Part shown: positions 10,498 through 22,871 of the stretch, one piece after another
Numbering within the stretch: position 1 is the stretch's first letter
How the letters are laid out: each line of letters begins with the position of its first letter
NCBI RefSeq assembly: GCF_036884655.1
Contig: NC_088355.1
Coordinates: 41,097,001-41,161,000 of the forward strand
From: Musa acuminata AAA Group
Taxonomy: Eukaryota > Streptophyta > Magnoliopsida > Zingiberales > Musaceae
Length of the DNA stretch: 64,000 nucleotides
Direction: 5' to 3'
Made by a program: the position numbers and the translations under genes
The notes under the pieces: generated by a model
What the model was told of the DNA's origin: nothing
Databases searched by the model: none
The model's input: only the letters and a program-made list of their open reading frames with translations

Positions 10498-11753
10498 CCT
10501 CCTCCTCTTCCTCCATCGCCCCATGCGACGTCGTCGAGTGTGCCGGGAAAAGATAAAGAGTGGCAGCCAGCGAGTGGGACTGTGTGTGAGAGCTCACCCT
10601 CTAAGATGAAGAGGAACGAGGCCTCTTCTGCATCACCCTCAATTCCTCATGTACAATGTTATCCCAACCCTCAAATCAATTTCGAATAAGAAAATATAAA
10701 TCATAAAATTGATTCCATCAGTGGGATGGATGGACTGTTTGGATGTGTCTTTTACCAAATGTAGTAGGCAGAATCAGAAGGAAGAATCTTCATCACAAGA
10801 AAGTTAGTATTATTATTATTATAGCAAATGACTCACTTTAAAGATCAATGGAAAGTTGCAGGAAACAACAATGAATTCTGTCTCAGCTGTAGCTTCTTGG
10901 TGTGTATAATAGCACCATGCATGAGGTTAGCTCAAAGTGTAGCACTTCTGAGCCTACCATCCCCAATACTATGCCTTCCACCATGACTCCTTGTCTCACA
11001 GATATCAAGTTAAAAGGGTGATACTGTACTCTACATGGAAGCTAGTAAAAGATACGAAATATTATACTCATGTTATATCTTATTACAAGGATTAATATTA
11101 TATTTATCTATGTGTGAGAATTATGAAAAGAAAATCTAAATAAGTTAGCCATATTTATTTCAAATAGATAAGGTCAACGAAAAAATATATAATATACTCG
11201 TTGTTGCCTCTATCCTACTCTTGTTACGAGGCTTCATCGTGATATCTCATCGCCTACGATCCATCGCAAGGCCCTCTCCACGTAGGGTGATAGCCTCGTC
11301 TCAATAAAGCCTTCATCTTTAAAACTAAATGCTCATTTTATCGTCGTTTATCACGGTATCGACAATGAAAAGCTATCGATATTTATGATGCTTACATTGA
11401 TGAAAACCTCGACAACAATGGGAGATGGTGTTAGTGATCGATAAGGAAAGGTTGATGGTAAAACCATCATTATCTTCATCAAAGTAGATTGATAAGAGTC
11501 GATAAAAATGATGGCAAGAGCCCAGGCTTTACTTTGGAGCTTCAGTAATCCATCTTAAAAGATCGATGCTGATAAAAGGTATTTCGGGTATTAAAAAAAT
11601 AAATGATATCAAATGAAAAAGGCTGAAAACTATAATACCTTAAAAGAAAAATCAGAAAAATCGTCATATATATAATATACATATATATATATGTATATGT
11701 ATATGTATATATATATATGTTTATGTATATATATATAGATATATATGTATATA

Positions 11754-11794
<41 letters not shown>

Positions 11795-12132
11795 TAATAA
11801 TAATAATAATAAAGATGTGACACATGCACGGCCAGTTCATACTCAATCGTCATACCGCGGGCGAAAGGGTCCCTTACAACATGCGTGTGTCTGTCGCACG
11901 GTAAAAGACACTGCTCCTCTCGCTGCTCTGCTCGACGCCCGCCCCTCTCGCAACAGTGTTTACCCCCCTCCCGTCACGAGCCTCGCCGCCATTGCCATCG
12001 CCATCATGCCCCGATTCACCATCCCTGTGCTCCCATTCCCTCCCTAAGCTTTGTCTCAACCCGGATCCTGCAGCTATTCACCCTTTCCCCTTTCGGTTGT
12101 CGAGCTGCTTATTCTCTTTGGTCTCGGAGAGA
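10498..12132. other. Intergenic region upstream of ARF3-like gene
   Basis: 3' flank of the second CLE gene, AT-rich spacer, a microsatellite block at 11663-11811 and the ARF leader. From about 11820 the base composition turns GC-rich with pyrimidine runs, consistent with the ARF promoter and 5' leader. Confidence 0.45.
11663..11811. repeat. Compound (TA)n / (TATG)n / (AAT)n microsatellite
   Basis: TA and TATG runs to about 11762, followed by about 16 AAT-type triplets. Poly-Tyr and poly-Asn frames across it are artefacts of the repeat. Confidence 0.9.
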
Positions 12133-15100
12133 ATGGGCATCGATTTGAACACGATAGAGGAGGAGGCGGAGGAGGAGGAGGACGAGGAGTCGGAGCAGCA
12201 GCCCGCCCACCACGTCGCTTCCGCTGTGGCGGCCGAGGAGGAAGCTTGTCGGGCCGCGTCGGTGTGCCTCGAATTGTGGCACGCGTGTGCCGGGCCCCGG
12301 ATTTGGCTGCCGAAGAAGGGGAGCTTGGTCGTGTACTTGCCGCAGGGGCATCTTGAGCACCTGAGGGACGGCGGCGGCGGCAGGGGGAGAGGGGGGATCG
12401 GCGGCTACGATGTGCCGCCTCATGTCTTGTGCCGTGTGGTTGACGTCAAGCTCCATGTTCGTTCATCGTCCCGTTCTGCTCTGTCCCATCTTTTGCTAGG
12501 GTTTCAAAGGTGGGGGTTTTCGCCTTATCTTTTGTTCTTTTGGGATCTGTTGGACACAGGCTGATGCGGCTACGGACGACGTCTATGCTCAGCTCTCTCT
12601 TGTCGCTGAAAACGAGGTTAGGCTCCTGCTTGTTCCCGATTTTTCGTTTTGTGTTGTATTGAGCTCTTTAGTGTTAGTGTTCATTAAAGGCCGGGGTTCC
12701 ATTTATCTCTTCTAAATATAGGATCTTGATCACCTGCAGCTGTTCTTGAATCAAGAAGTAGGACCCTGGATTACACGAGTATTTAAGCAAATTTTATATA
12801 TATTCAAGTTCTCAAACCTGTCATGACTGTCATCAATTCTGGGTTCTGTTTTTTGTTGCCGTCGATATGGTGACACATTTTTTGGTACAGGAATATGAAG
12901 CAAGATTGAAGAAGGGTGAGGTTGAACAAAATGCGGAAGAAGAAAATGATGAATCAATAAGCAAGTCGCTGATTCCCCATATGTTCTGCAAGACCCTCAC
13001 TGCCTCTGACACGAGCACACATGGAGGGTTCTCTGTGCCACGCCGAGCTGCTGAGGACTGTTTCCCTCCCCTGGTGACTAGACATTCTTGAACTTATGCT
13101 ATTCCAGATTGGAGCTTTTGATGACATTTAACTAGAGTCTCTACTTTGTAATAGATTCTCTGCAACATGTCCAATTTGCGATGCAAATAATTTTTTTTTC
13201 GACATATTATTTGTGATGCTGCTTCTCTTTGAATCAGGATTATAAACAGCAGAGGCCTTCGCAGGAGCTTATCACAAAAGATTTGCATGGCACTGAATGG
13301 AGGTTTCGACATATCTACAGAGGTATTGGCCAAAGCCAGACTTTGTTTGACGAATCTCACTGTATTTTGGGCTATAAAACTTGTAATGTCATTTGTTCCT
13401 TTCTTATAGTTTCATTTGTGCTGAAATTCTTATCATGTATTTATAGACATCTTAGCTTTGTTTTTTATCTTAGGTGGATGGAAAATTGATCATTTAAAAG
13501 CATTTTCTTGGGGTTGTTTAGTTAATTAGTTCTGTTATTAATCCAGGTTATTTAGTTCCAAAAGTTGTTTGCACTATTCCACCATATACTACTTGCTGAA
13601 GGAGCTCATTTGAAGATCTCATTTGGAGATATACCTTTGGGTCAATTCATATGATAAATAATATCACTTACACATTAAGCATTTTCTCTCCTGGAGATTC
13701 TAATAAACCATTGGGTTGATACTTTAGTCATTTATCAGCTTATCTTTTGGAACCGTAGTTGGAATGACATTATTGACGAATCATATAGCTAGTTAAATTA
13801 CCATAGGCTTTAAAAAGATACTAGTTGACAGTGGCTGCTGATGGATGTTTACTTCTTTTTTATTTTTAGGTCAACCGCGTAGGCATCTTCTTACAACTGG
13901 ATGGAGTGCATTTGTAAATAGGAAGAAGCTCATCTCAGGGGATGCGGTGCTCTTTCTTCGGTAGGCATTATCAATGTTGCACAGTCACAAACATAGATAT
14001 CAAGATCCTTTGCATAAATGAGATTCTTTATTGATATTTTAGGGGAAATGATGGGATGCTCAGATTGGGTGTCAGGAGAGCAGCTCAATTTAAAACCAGC
14101 TGTCCTGTTTCGGAACATCAAAGTGGAAATATGAACTTAGCCGCGTTTGCTGTTGTTGCAAATGCTGTGTCTGACAAAAATGTCTTTGACATCTATTATA
14201 ACCCAAGGTATGCTTGTTTGTGGAGTTGTGTTTTCTGTATGATAGCAGGTGATGTAACTTTTGTCTTCTGTAAATATAATAGCAGATTCTGCAAAATAAA
14301 ACCTATTTAATCTTATTCGACACTGGTTTATGTGTTCAAAGTGAAAAACTTTCTAAGAAATTTCCCATAAATTTTTAAGTGTCTCCTACTCTACTCTTCC
14401 TCACTCTATATACACAGAATTCAAAATTATGGTTTAAACTCTTGTATTTGTATAATTGCTGGTAGTGCTGGAATATCAATTACTTGATGTTTAAACAAGT
14501 TGGTATTGCTTGTGCTTATGATATAAGATTTGTTATGTTGAACTACTAGTAAGCACTATCCCCTTGATTGCTTGTATACTTGTACTAATACATTTAGTAA
14601 CTTTGTATTATTAGATAAATGATATCAATTATCATGGAATCCAACCATCACTATGGAAAACTGAAATGTTTATGTGTTTGTTGAACTTTTATTCTGAAAC
14701 ATTCACAGCTCTGAATACAGAATTGCTTCATTTTTGTTGAGCATATGTTCTTTTTCTTCTGCTGATCCCATCACAAGGTTTTCATCCTAGAATTGCATTT
14801 TGAAGTAGTTAAGGTCTGAGTATATTTTGTTAGCCTAAGTCCAAATTGTGCTTTTATAGATTATTTTCTTCTTGGAAAAAATTATCCTGTCTTTCCTCGA
14901 GGTCTGAGTATATTTTGTTGATGTGCCAACAACTGGCAATATATTATGGAAATGCCAATCCTTGGATCTTTACTCTGCGTGCTCAATGAATATAAATTTT
15001 GTAATTGCAACCGAGTGCAGCATCACACTGTCTCTCACATCTGCTCCCACAAGTCTTGTACACATATCCATTTGTCCTCTAGTCAAACAATTACCAGACT

Positions 15101-18100
15101 CTTCTTTTATACTATTCCAATATCAAAGTATATAAAGATATAAAAAGACACAAGTGAATCTTTTTATAATTGTAAAATTTCTGATGAACTTTGAATATGT
15201 CCCTTCTATCAACAATACAAGACACATCTATTAACTGTCCTTGTATCTCTATTCTTTTTTTTTGTCAAACCAGACCCTTGGATTCATGTTTTTGTCATAT
15301 TATTGTGACCATTTTTATCTCCTATATCATTGATTGAGAATATATGTTATGATCCAAAGATCACAGCATGATATGTAGAAATAGTCTTAATTAATATTGC
15401 CCAAAAAGCTTAACTCAAGTAATTAGTAGTAGTTTAATATTATAACTTGAATATCCTGCTGGCTTGATTACCTATAAGGACTTTAAAAAATATGGTGTAA
15501 TTTTCTCAAGCCGAAGTTGTTGTAGTAAAATCTTGGTCAGATACTGGTTTTAACATTTTGTTGGATAGGTGCAATACTGGTGTGCGATGCAATATAATAA
15601 TGTTGTCTAGTATTGTTCGCCAAGATAATAAAATAACGAATATTGACATGTATCAAGTTATATGGTGCAATATTGGTCCTTGGTTGGATTGACAAGTGAA
15701 ACTTTGGTATTTACAATTGACCTATGAAAAAACTTGTCTATTAACTTGATAAGTTTAATTTTACTGATTCACAATAGACTCATCTAATTAATGGAAGACT
15801 CATCTAACTTCATAAACCAACTCAATGCTCCTCCCACTTCTAAGCCATAGCTCCATGATGTGCTTGTAGACCTAGTACTGGATCCTTTTTTACACTAGCT
15901 TTGCTTTATAAACCTAAATGTTCAAGCCCAAGTTAATGTTAGTCTACACATCTAGCCTTATAAAACAACTCAAAATTTCTTCTAATTCCATTATGTGACC
16001 AAATTGGGTGTCACATTTGTAGCCTATAGTAATCGTTATTTAATACTTTACATGTCTAAGCTTATTGTTAGGTCATTTTGATTGCCAATCCTAAGCCCCA
16101 AAACAGGAGAATGGTGTTGACAACTGATGACTTGCATAGTATTATGCTAGGTATTGTTTCAATGTGGAACTCTACCGGTTGTAGGGTCATGATCTGAACT
16201 TCCTTTACTTATTAAAGAGTTTCTAGATCATCTCTTAAAATGACGGAAAGCTCGTGTACAATTGTAAACTTAATCAACTAAGTTAGAACCCGTTAATGTA
16301 CTCCTTTCCTCTGTTTGAAATGAACAATACCTTCAACACACAAGCTTCTTCATTGTCTTCCTTGCATAACATCCATAGTTAATGTGATTTTTTTTCTAGA
16401 GGAATGATAAAATAAGGTATGATTTTAATAGATGCCATTATTGTTCAAATTTTACTCAGTTCATTTATTATTAAGTTTATTCTAGATAATTTTAGTTGAA
16501 GACAGTATTGAACATACAAGTTCATCTTCTAGAGAAAATACTCCTTTGTAGATAGGCACTTGTTCTGTTGATTGTTGATACTTGATACAAGGCAGAAATG
16601 CTGAACTAGTTTTCTTTGTAAATCTAATAAATTTAGTTAGTGAATTAGTTGTTTCATGGTTAATTGTCCAAGTATGCCATGCCTCAATCCTGTATCTTGT
16701 GGTAGCTTTGCAGTTTTTTTTTTTTAATGATTTCTCTAAATGTATGAGGGCGGACCTTGGTATAACGGTAAGGTTGCTTCTTCACAACCTGGGAGACCAG
16801 GTTCAAGTCATTGAAATAGTATTTTGAAATATTCAAAGGTAAGGCAGTGTACATTGACCCTCCTCAGACCCCGCATTGGCGGGAGCCTCGTGCATTGGTA
16901 TGTTCTTTTTTTTAATGATTTATCTAATGTATTAGTGATATCATGATCTGGCTCGTAGTCTCTAATTATCAGATCACTAGTCTTTATGCACTCTTTGATG
17001 TTATATAGCACTGGTGTTGAACGTATCATGTTGCTGTTGTTAAAATGGTTCCTAACCAAGTTCATAACTCAGGGTAAGCTCGTCAGAGTTCATAATTCCA
17101 TATCGGAAATTTATGAAAAGTTTAACTAATTCCATTTCTGTGGGAATGAGGTTTAAACTGCTATATGAAGGTGACGATGCCACAGACAGAAGGTTTGGTA
17201 CATCAACTCTTACATTTACATCTGGAATCTAAATTTAGATGTCCTGAAGTTTAGTTTTTTCATTTTCTTTTATAGGTCCACAGGACTGATAACTGGGATC
17301 AGTGACATGGACCCTGTAAGATGGCCTGGTTCGAAGTGGAGATGTCTTTTGGTATACTTATATTCTCAAACCCAATTTTGTTCTTATGTTAAAAGCCGAA
17401 ACTATTTCATATAAAATAATCTGGATAGATTCTTTGGGGAAGCAGTCTTCTGTTTAAAGGTCATATAATTCAGTACCATCTTGGATTACCCTATCCTTTC
17501 ATTTTGAGGCCTTACTGTAGTGGTATTTTTAGTCTGTTTGAGTTATTTGTGTTTTTTCAGCTTAAAAATTACAATAGTGATATGCAACAGAATAGAGTAT
17601 AATCTGCTTCTCTGATCCATCTATATATATAATGCTCATGTCAGAGAGTCAAGAGGCTTCACGTGAGTAGCTTTGTCATGATCAGATTCAATCTAGGTCA
17701 TCTATCCAAAACAAGCTTGCATTTTTTTGTTCTTTGTGAAACCTTAAAAAGTACAGTATTTGTCCATCTATATATGTAATGCTCATGTCAGAGAGTTAAG
17801 AGGCTTCATGTGAGTAGTTTTGTCGTCATCAGATTCAATCTTGGTCATCTGTCCAAAACAAGATTGCATTTTTCTTTCCTTGAGAAACCTTAAAAGATTA
17901 CAGTACTTGTCTATTAACTGTTTGACTCCTTACTAGTCATACTTCTTTCAAAAGATTGACCTTCGTTCATGTTATTTCTTACAATATGACATCTAATGTG
18001 CAAAGCATGTGCTAAGATCTATTATGTTATATGGCTGCCGTCATTTTGGCTTGAGGTGCTATACTGTTAAAATATAATATTGAAGTCAAATTTCTTTTCT

Positions 18101-19644
18101 CTACAGTTAAATTTATCATTGTTAAACTAACTTAAATATTTACATTGTTTCCAAGTTTAATATGACATTATTTGGAAAGAAGTCCATATGTTTCATTTGC
18201 ATGATATGTTGCCATTTAAGTTGCATGAACCTCACTAACATGATGGTGTTCTTCTGTAAGAGGCAAAGGAGTTTGTTGATTAACTGGGCCTATACAGCAA
18301 TTCTCTGCTTGAGTAACCGTACATTCTGCATCAATTTGGGATAGCATTTATGAGACATCAACTTTGTTGTTTATTCATTAGTATTTATGTTGCTGATATC
18401 ATATATATTTGCTCATTCTTGCAGGTAAACTGGGATGATGTTGTAAATGCTAATCAACAAACTAGGTTATCACCATGGGAAATCAAACCAACCTGTTCAG
18501 TTTTAAGCTCTGGAAGCTTGTCGACAACAGGTTGCAAGAGGGCCAAAGTTACTCTTCCCTCAGTCAATATGGATTTCCCTATTCCAAGTAGGTTTTTGAT
18601 ATGTTGTGGAAACTTGCATTTACCAAAGGACAACCATACATTTCTTGCATTATTTCTAATGCTTGTGTCCAATTGTTTGCAGATGGAAATCAGTGTCTGG
18701 ACTCGAGGGAATCTGCAAGTTTCCATAAGGTCTTGCAAGGTCAAGAATTTTCGAGGTTTAGAATTCCAAGTAGTGTTGGTGGACTAGCCTCTCATGTTTC
18801 TGAGGTTGAAAAATGTCAGCACTCAGAGGGTAAGGGATATTCCACTGATGCAAACAGCAGGCTTATTCATAAATCTGTTCCTGGAGGAATAGTCAGAATG
18901 CCATATGAAAAATCTGACTTCTTGTTCAATTCCACAGGCTTTAGCAAATCTCTCGGACTCCACAAGGTCTTTCAAGGTCAAGAAGTTTTCTCAAACCATC
19001 CACCAATCCTTGGAGCTCATTCTGATGCTGATGCAAGGAATGGTGTGTATGGCCTTTTTGATGGTCTTCATACATTTCATGCTGTAAGCAGATTGTCTAC
19101 AGCATCTTTGGGATATGGCACTATTGTTCAACCATCATCTCCATCAATTCAAGCATCATCCCCATCCTCGGTGTTGATGTTTCAAGAAGCAAGTTCCAAG
19201 ACATCAATGGTCCAGCCTGTGCCATGCAGGAATGGTCAAGATGGTGGTGACGGTGGCAGCTGTTTTGCCAACTTAACTGGCATAGAAGCCTTGCATAGAA
19301 AAGAAGCAACCTTGCCAATCTGGCCTCCGATTATGGGTTTTCATTTTGCCAATCAGCAACACAAAATGATTGAAGTCCATGCTCCCATCTTGGATAATAA
19401 GTTGGACACAGAAAATGACCAGAATGTCAGCCGAAATGGTTGCAAACTTTTTGGCTTTTCCTTGACTGAGAAGATTCCTGTAGCAGATTCAGTTGGCAAA
19501 CCTCTTCCTGTCTCTTCAACCTCAACTCAGGTCAAGCTTGATGCTGCCTTCTTGACTTCAGTGGCTCAAACACCTGCTAAGCCTGTCGGTTGCAGTTGCA
19601 ATGGAATAAGTGCAGCTTACACCATGTGTGCTGCTCCATTTTAG
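12133..19644 (+). CDS. ARF3: Auxin response factor, ARF3/ETTIN type (ten exons, no PB1 domain)
   Basis: Exons by GT-AG sites and matching phase: 12133-12456, 12560-12616, 12891-13073, 13238-13322, 13870-13960, 14043-14207, 17073-17192, 17276-17351, 18425-18587, 18683-19644; 741 aa. After the acidic N-terminus and [20 protein letters not shown] come a plant B3 DNA-binding domain at about residues 159-262 ([47 protein letters not shown]) and the auxin_resp domain ([42 protein letters not shown]). The C-terminal PB1 domain is absent, as in ETT/ARF3. The last exon has two tasiR-ARF target sites. ARF3 is a nuclear repressor-type factor in organ polarity and gynoecium patterning, binding AuxRE (TGTCNN) sites. 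The start is supported by [11 protein letters not shown]. The exon 7 acceptor at 17072 is inferred; it gives NPRVSSSEF. Confidence 0.93.
16747..16905 (+). mobile_element. Au-like tRNA-derived SINE in ARF3 intron 6
   Basis: Sequence from GGGCGGACCTTGGTATAACG through GGTTCAAGTC (box B-like) to CAGACCCCGCATTGGCGGGA and GCCTCGTGCATTGG is the layout I know for the plant Au SINE family. It is flanked by long imperfect direct repeats: TTTTTAATGATTTCTCTAAA then TGTAT at about 16721-16745, and TTTTTAATGATTTATCTAAT then GTAT from about 16908. These look like target-site duplications. Inserted in sense orientation in the 2.9-kb intron. Confidence 0.82.
17617..17911. repeat. Tandem duplication of about 147 bp in ARF3 intron 8
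   Basis: Two adjacent copies (17617-17763 and 17764-17911) share CCATCTATATAT, AATGCTCATGTCAGAGAGT, AAGAGGCTTCA, GTGAGTAG, CAGATTCAATCT and CCAAAACAAG in the same order with about 10% differences. Intronic, so no coding effect expected. Confidence 0.85.
18727..18747 (+). promoter_or_regulatory. tasiR-ARF (TAS3) target site A
   Basis: A 21-nt stretch beginning AAGGTCTTGCAAGG and ending TCAAGAA encodes K-V-L-Q-G-Q-E. This is the conserved TAS3 tasiRNA target of ARF2/3/4-class genes. It is complementary to tasiR-ARF apart from G:U or single mismatches in the middle (sequence from memory). It allows non-cell-autonomous repression of ARF3 on the adaxial side of organs. Confidence 0.88.
18964..18984 (+). 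promoter_or_regulatory. tasiR-ARF (TAS3) target site B
   Basis: A second 21-nt site beginning AAGGTCTTTCAAGG and ending TCAAGAA, encoding K-V-F-Q-G-Q-E, 237 bp after site A in the same exon. Having two sites is characteristic of ARF3/ETT and ARF4. Site B differs from site A at one base (G to T at position 9). Confidence 0.88.
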
Positions 19645-20335
19645 GACTTCGTTGGTGTTTCACATGCATCTAATTATTGTAAGAAGGTATATCTGGAAGC
19701 TTGATGGTAATTAGGACCTGTCTTAAATTTGCCATGGTAACGGTTGCAGTTGAAAAGAATGGCATGTTCTCTATACCTCTAGAAATGTTGCTCCAAGGTC
19801 ATGACAGACAACCATGATGCTGAGGAAAGCATAAGTTCTGAGTGATGCCAAGTTTAGTGAACATAACATGGTTGCCTCTTGCATTTGTGCTAGCTGGTAT
19901 GAATTGAATTCTAGTGACCTGGACTCTGTTGCCATTCAATTTCTTTGACTTTTTAATGGTGTGTGTGATGTTCTGCTACTTGAAATGCCATATTTTTCAG
20001 TGACATAAAACCATTCCTACTAATGCAAAATCTGCCTTGCGTATGTTTTAATATTTCTGATATCTCATATTTAGGGTTTTGTTTCTCGCTTAAAATGCTT
20101 ATGAGGCTGGTATTCTGACAATGGTTGAGTCAAATCGATGAGTGGTACTATGAATCTGGACTCGATGAAGAATACTAATACAGACTTCATCCTCAAACCA
20201 GGAAGTTTTGTCGCAGGAATCGTTGTATGGCATTGGAAGGAATGCGAAGTCCTCTGAGGAATGCGGGCTCTCACAGGGCCCAACAACAGACACAGGTCGA
20301 ACCCCCACAGATTCTTCGGCCTCCTCTCGAGCTCG
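19645..20335. other. ARF3 3' UTR and spacer
   Basis: Downstream of the ARF stop. AT-rich sequence consistent with a 3' UTR to about 20090, then a short spacer before the methyltransferase pseudogene. No separate gene seen. Confidence 0.5.
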
Positions 20336-20620
20336 ATGCGGTTCACCGACTTGCCGGTGGTGGAACTCCCCGTGGGCGGCGCCGTCCTCACCTTGGAGCA
20401 CGACAACGGCTCCATGCACGTCGGCATCTCCGTCTGGCCCTGTTCCCTCATCCTCGTCAAGTTCGTCGAACGGTGGCTCTCCCTGCCCCCGCCGCCGCCG
20501 TACCTAACCCCTGTGCCCACCTCCTCCGCTTCCCTGGCAAGCGCGCCGTCGACCTCGGCCTCGACGTTGTGCTGACCGACATCGCCCCCGTGATGCTCAC
20601 CGTCCGCCCCAATTTGCATG
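20336..20620 (+). pseudogene. Truncated METTL21-like methyltransferase pseudogene
   Basis: Closely matches the start of the intact gene at 22872: MRFTD, LPVVELPVGGAVLT, DNGSMHVG, SVWPCSL and LVKFVERWL are all recognisable. After ERWL a net +2-nt change in a C/G-rich tract breaks the frame. Downstream, 42 bp present in the intact gene are missing between CTCGGC repeats, removing most of SAM-binding motif I (GSGCGPAGLG). Homology stops near 20620, so the catalytic C-terminal half is absent. No functional enzyme is possible. Antisense frames over it are shadows. Confidence 0.88.
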
Positions 20621-20819
20621 GATATCAAAGGGCTTGTCATACTATGGCAATTTGAGCATAGGTTTTTCAAACACAACAGTAAAATCTCCTATCGGCAGCT
20701 GTCTCACCAAAATCAAAATTTATTGCCTACAACTCCTCGTCGAAGGTTTTAAGCCCCCCAAGAAAACTCTAGACTCTGCCAAATAGTACAAGGCCCGCCT
20801 CGGCGATGCGGTTAGTCTA

Positions 20820-21530
20820 ATGTCCAAGTTATGCATCTCGGCCAGTTCAGTGCTCGAGTTACACATCTCGACCAACCAGTGGCCAAGTCACGCATCTCGG
20901 CCCTTGAGTTATACATCTCGACTAGTCTAATGCCCAAGTTATACATCTCGGCTAGTTTAGTGTCGGAGTCATGCGCCTCGGCCAACTAGTGCCCGAGTCA
21001 CGCATCTTGGCTAGTCAGATACCCGAGTTATGCATCTTAGCTAGTCTAGTGCTCGAGTTATGCATCTCGGCCAATTCAGTGCCTGAGTTATGCATCTCGA
21101 CCAAGCCAGTGCCTAAGTTATGAATCTCGACCAATCTAGTGCCCGAGTTATGCATCTTGGCTAATCCAGTGCCCAAGTTATGCATCTTAGCTAATCCAAT
21201 GTTCGAGATACGCATCTTGGCTAATCTAGAATCCGGGTTTTGCATCTCGGTCAGTCCAGTACCCAAGTTATGCATCTTGGCCAATTAATGCCCGAGTCAT
21301 GCACCTCAGCTAATCCAGTGCTCGAGTCATATATCTCGGCTAGTCCATTGCCCGAGTCATGCATCTTGACCATTCTAGTGCTCGAGTTACACATCATGGC
21401 TGGTCAATGCCCGAGTTATGTATCTCGATCAATCTAATGCCCGAGTTATGCATCGCAACTAGTCTAGTGCTTGAGTTATGCATCTCGACTAGTCCAATAC
21501 TCGAGTTATCCATCTCAATTAACTTGTGTT
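20820..21530. repeat. 30-bp minisatellite (about 24 diverged copies)
   Basis: Units of the type TATGCATCTCGGCCAGTYCA followed by GTGCCCGAGT, repeated about every 28-31 bp, with 30 the commonest. Since 30 is divisible by 3, several frames on both strands stay open and give 10-residue periodic peptides (for example LAKMHNLGTG on the minus strand). It adjoins LTR debris and is probably an internal tandem array of a retroelement. Confidence 0.8.
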
Positions 21531-21599
21531 CGAACTCTGAATCTCAGACAGAAAAGAGGCTCACAGTAACGAGTAAAGGAAATTGAGGCAGACCCCTTA

Positions 21600-22480
21600 G
21601 CTCAAAGGCGGACTATGATAGGAGAACTCATGCTCCCAACAAAACTGTGGACCCAGCCAAAGAAAGCACCAAGTGATGCCTCTTGCCCCTCTACAAAGAA
21701 CCCGATGCATGGCTCTTGTGGGGTGGGGGGGAGGGGGAGGAGAATGATATGACATATTTTCACATCACCCCCACGACTGCATTCAGCTACCATGTCAAAA
21801 GCTGACATGGCACCCACATGCACATCGACGTGGCACCTTGGAACTGTGTGAGATAGCATACTGCACTTGCGTCATCAGCGAAGACTCGTACGATACAAGC
21901 GACTACGCCTGCACCGCCCGAGGCTGTATAGGGCGATGCTGCACAGTGAAGAGTCGCTCGGGAAGGCGTGAAGCGACATGGCATGGTGCAAAGCCATGCA
22001 GGTCGGTTAGCGTCTACGTGAAATACACGAGCCTATCGCTAGGAGCGTCAATGACCATTAACGAATCAAGTACGATCGACCCTAAATCGTAGATATAAAA
22101 ATCAACCTATCGGCTAGCCCAAGGGTTCGGATCTTAGACATTTAAATCTACCCCATCACTACTATACTAACATAAACTTCGGAAGTGTCGAGTCGGGATT
22201 CCCTCTCCCGACTTTGGCTTCTGTGCAGGAGCCCAACAAGAAAGGAAAAGCAAACCCCAGCTCTACTTTGAATCGGCTCGGCAAACGACGTCCCAACCTG
22301 ACATCACATCGACTCTCTCCAGCCAAGAAACCATGTTGATGGCCTTATGCACTAAGATCGGATCGAACCGTACTGACAACTCGGCCACGGTGTGAGGATG
22401 ATCGATATCACGTTTTCTGATGCACCTTTGGTTTCTTCCCGTGCAATGAAATCGAATGCGATCGAAATCTTACGAGATAA
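21600..22480 (+). mobile_element. LTR retrotransposon fragment (LTR-like)
   Basis: LTR signals: GATATAAAAATCAACC near 22091 as promoter-like TATA, then TTCGGAAGTGTCGAGTCGGG near 22179 and TTCTGTGCAGGAGCCCAACA near 22220, resembling R/U5 ends of plant gypsy LTRs. A G-rich tract (GGGGTGGGGGGGAGGGGGAG) lies at 21720-21739. No gag or pol domain was recognised. Ends not defined. Confidence 0.45.
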
Positions 22481-22871
22481 AGACTACGTAAGAACAGGTT
22501 GAATCAATCCAACCGACTCCTCGATCCAATTGAATCGATCAGTTTGCTTAGAAACTTTAGAACAAGTGTTCTAACATGCCAAAATTATCAAAATGAGGAT
22601 TTATAACTTATAAAATTCCTAGAATTTCATGATTAAATAATCAAAACATATTTCTAAAATCTAATATCATAATTCTGAATTTAAAATGAGATGGATCATG
22701 AAAATTATAAAATAAATAACCTAATTTTAATTTAATTTATTGGGGTTTCTACGGTGGGACCGGGATCGACCCGCCACGTTAGCCCTCGTACCCGACCTGG
22801 TGAGCGCAAACCCAAATCGACCATTCTCGTCGTCGATCCCCCGCAGACTCTTCGCCCTCCTCTCCAGCTCG

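Noticed and set aside
9940..10524. 194-codon frame antisense to the second CLE gene
   Set aside because: No domain; it exists because the GC-rich CLE coding region keeps antisense frames open. The sense frame has signal peptide and CLE motif.
21015..21586. Periodic frames on both strands (LAKMHNLGTG and MHLGQSS types)
   Set aside because: Products of the 30-bp minisatellite; both strands are open equally, which argues against coding.
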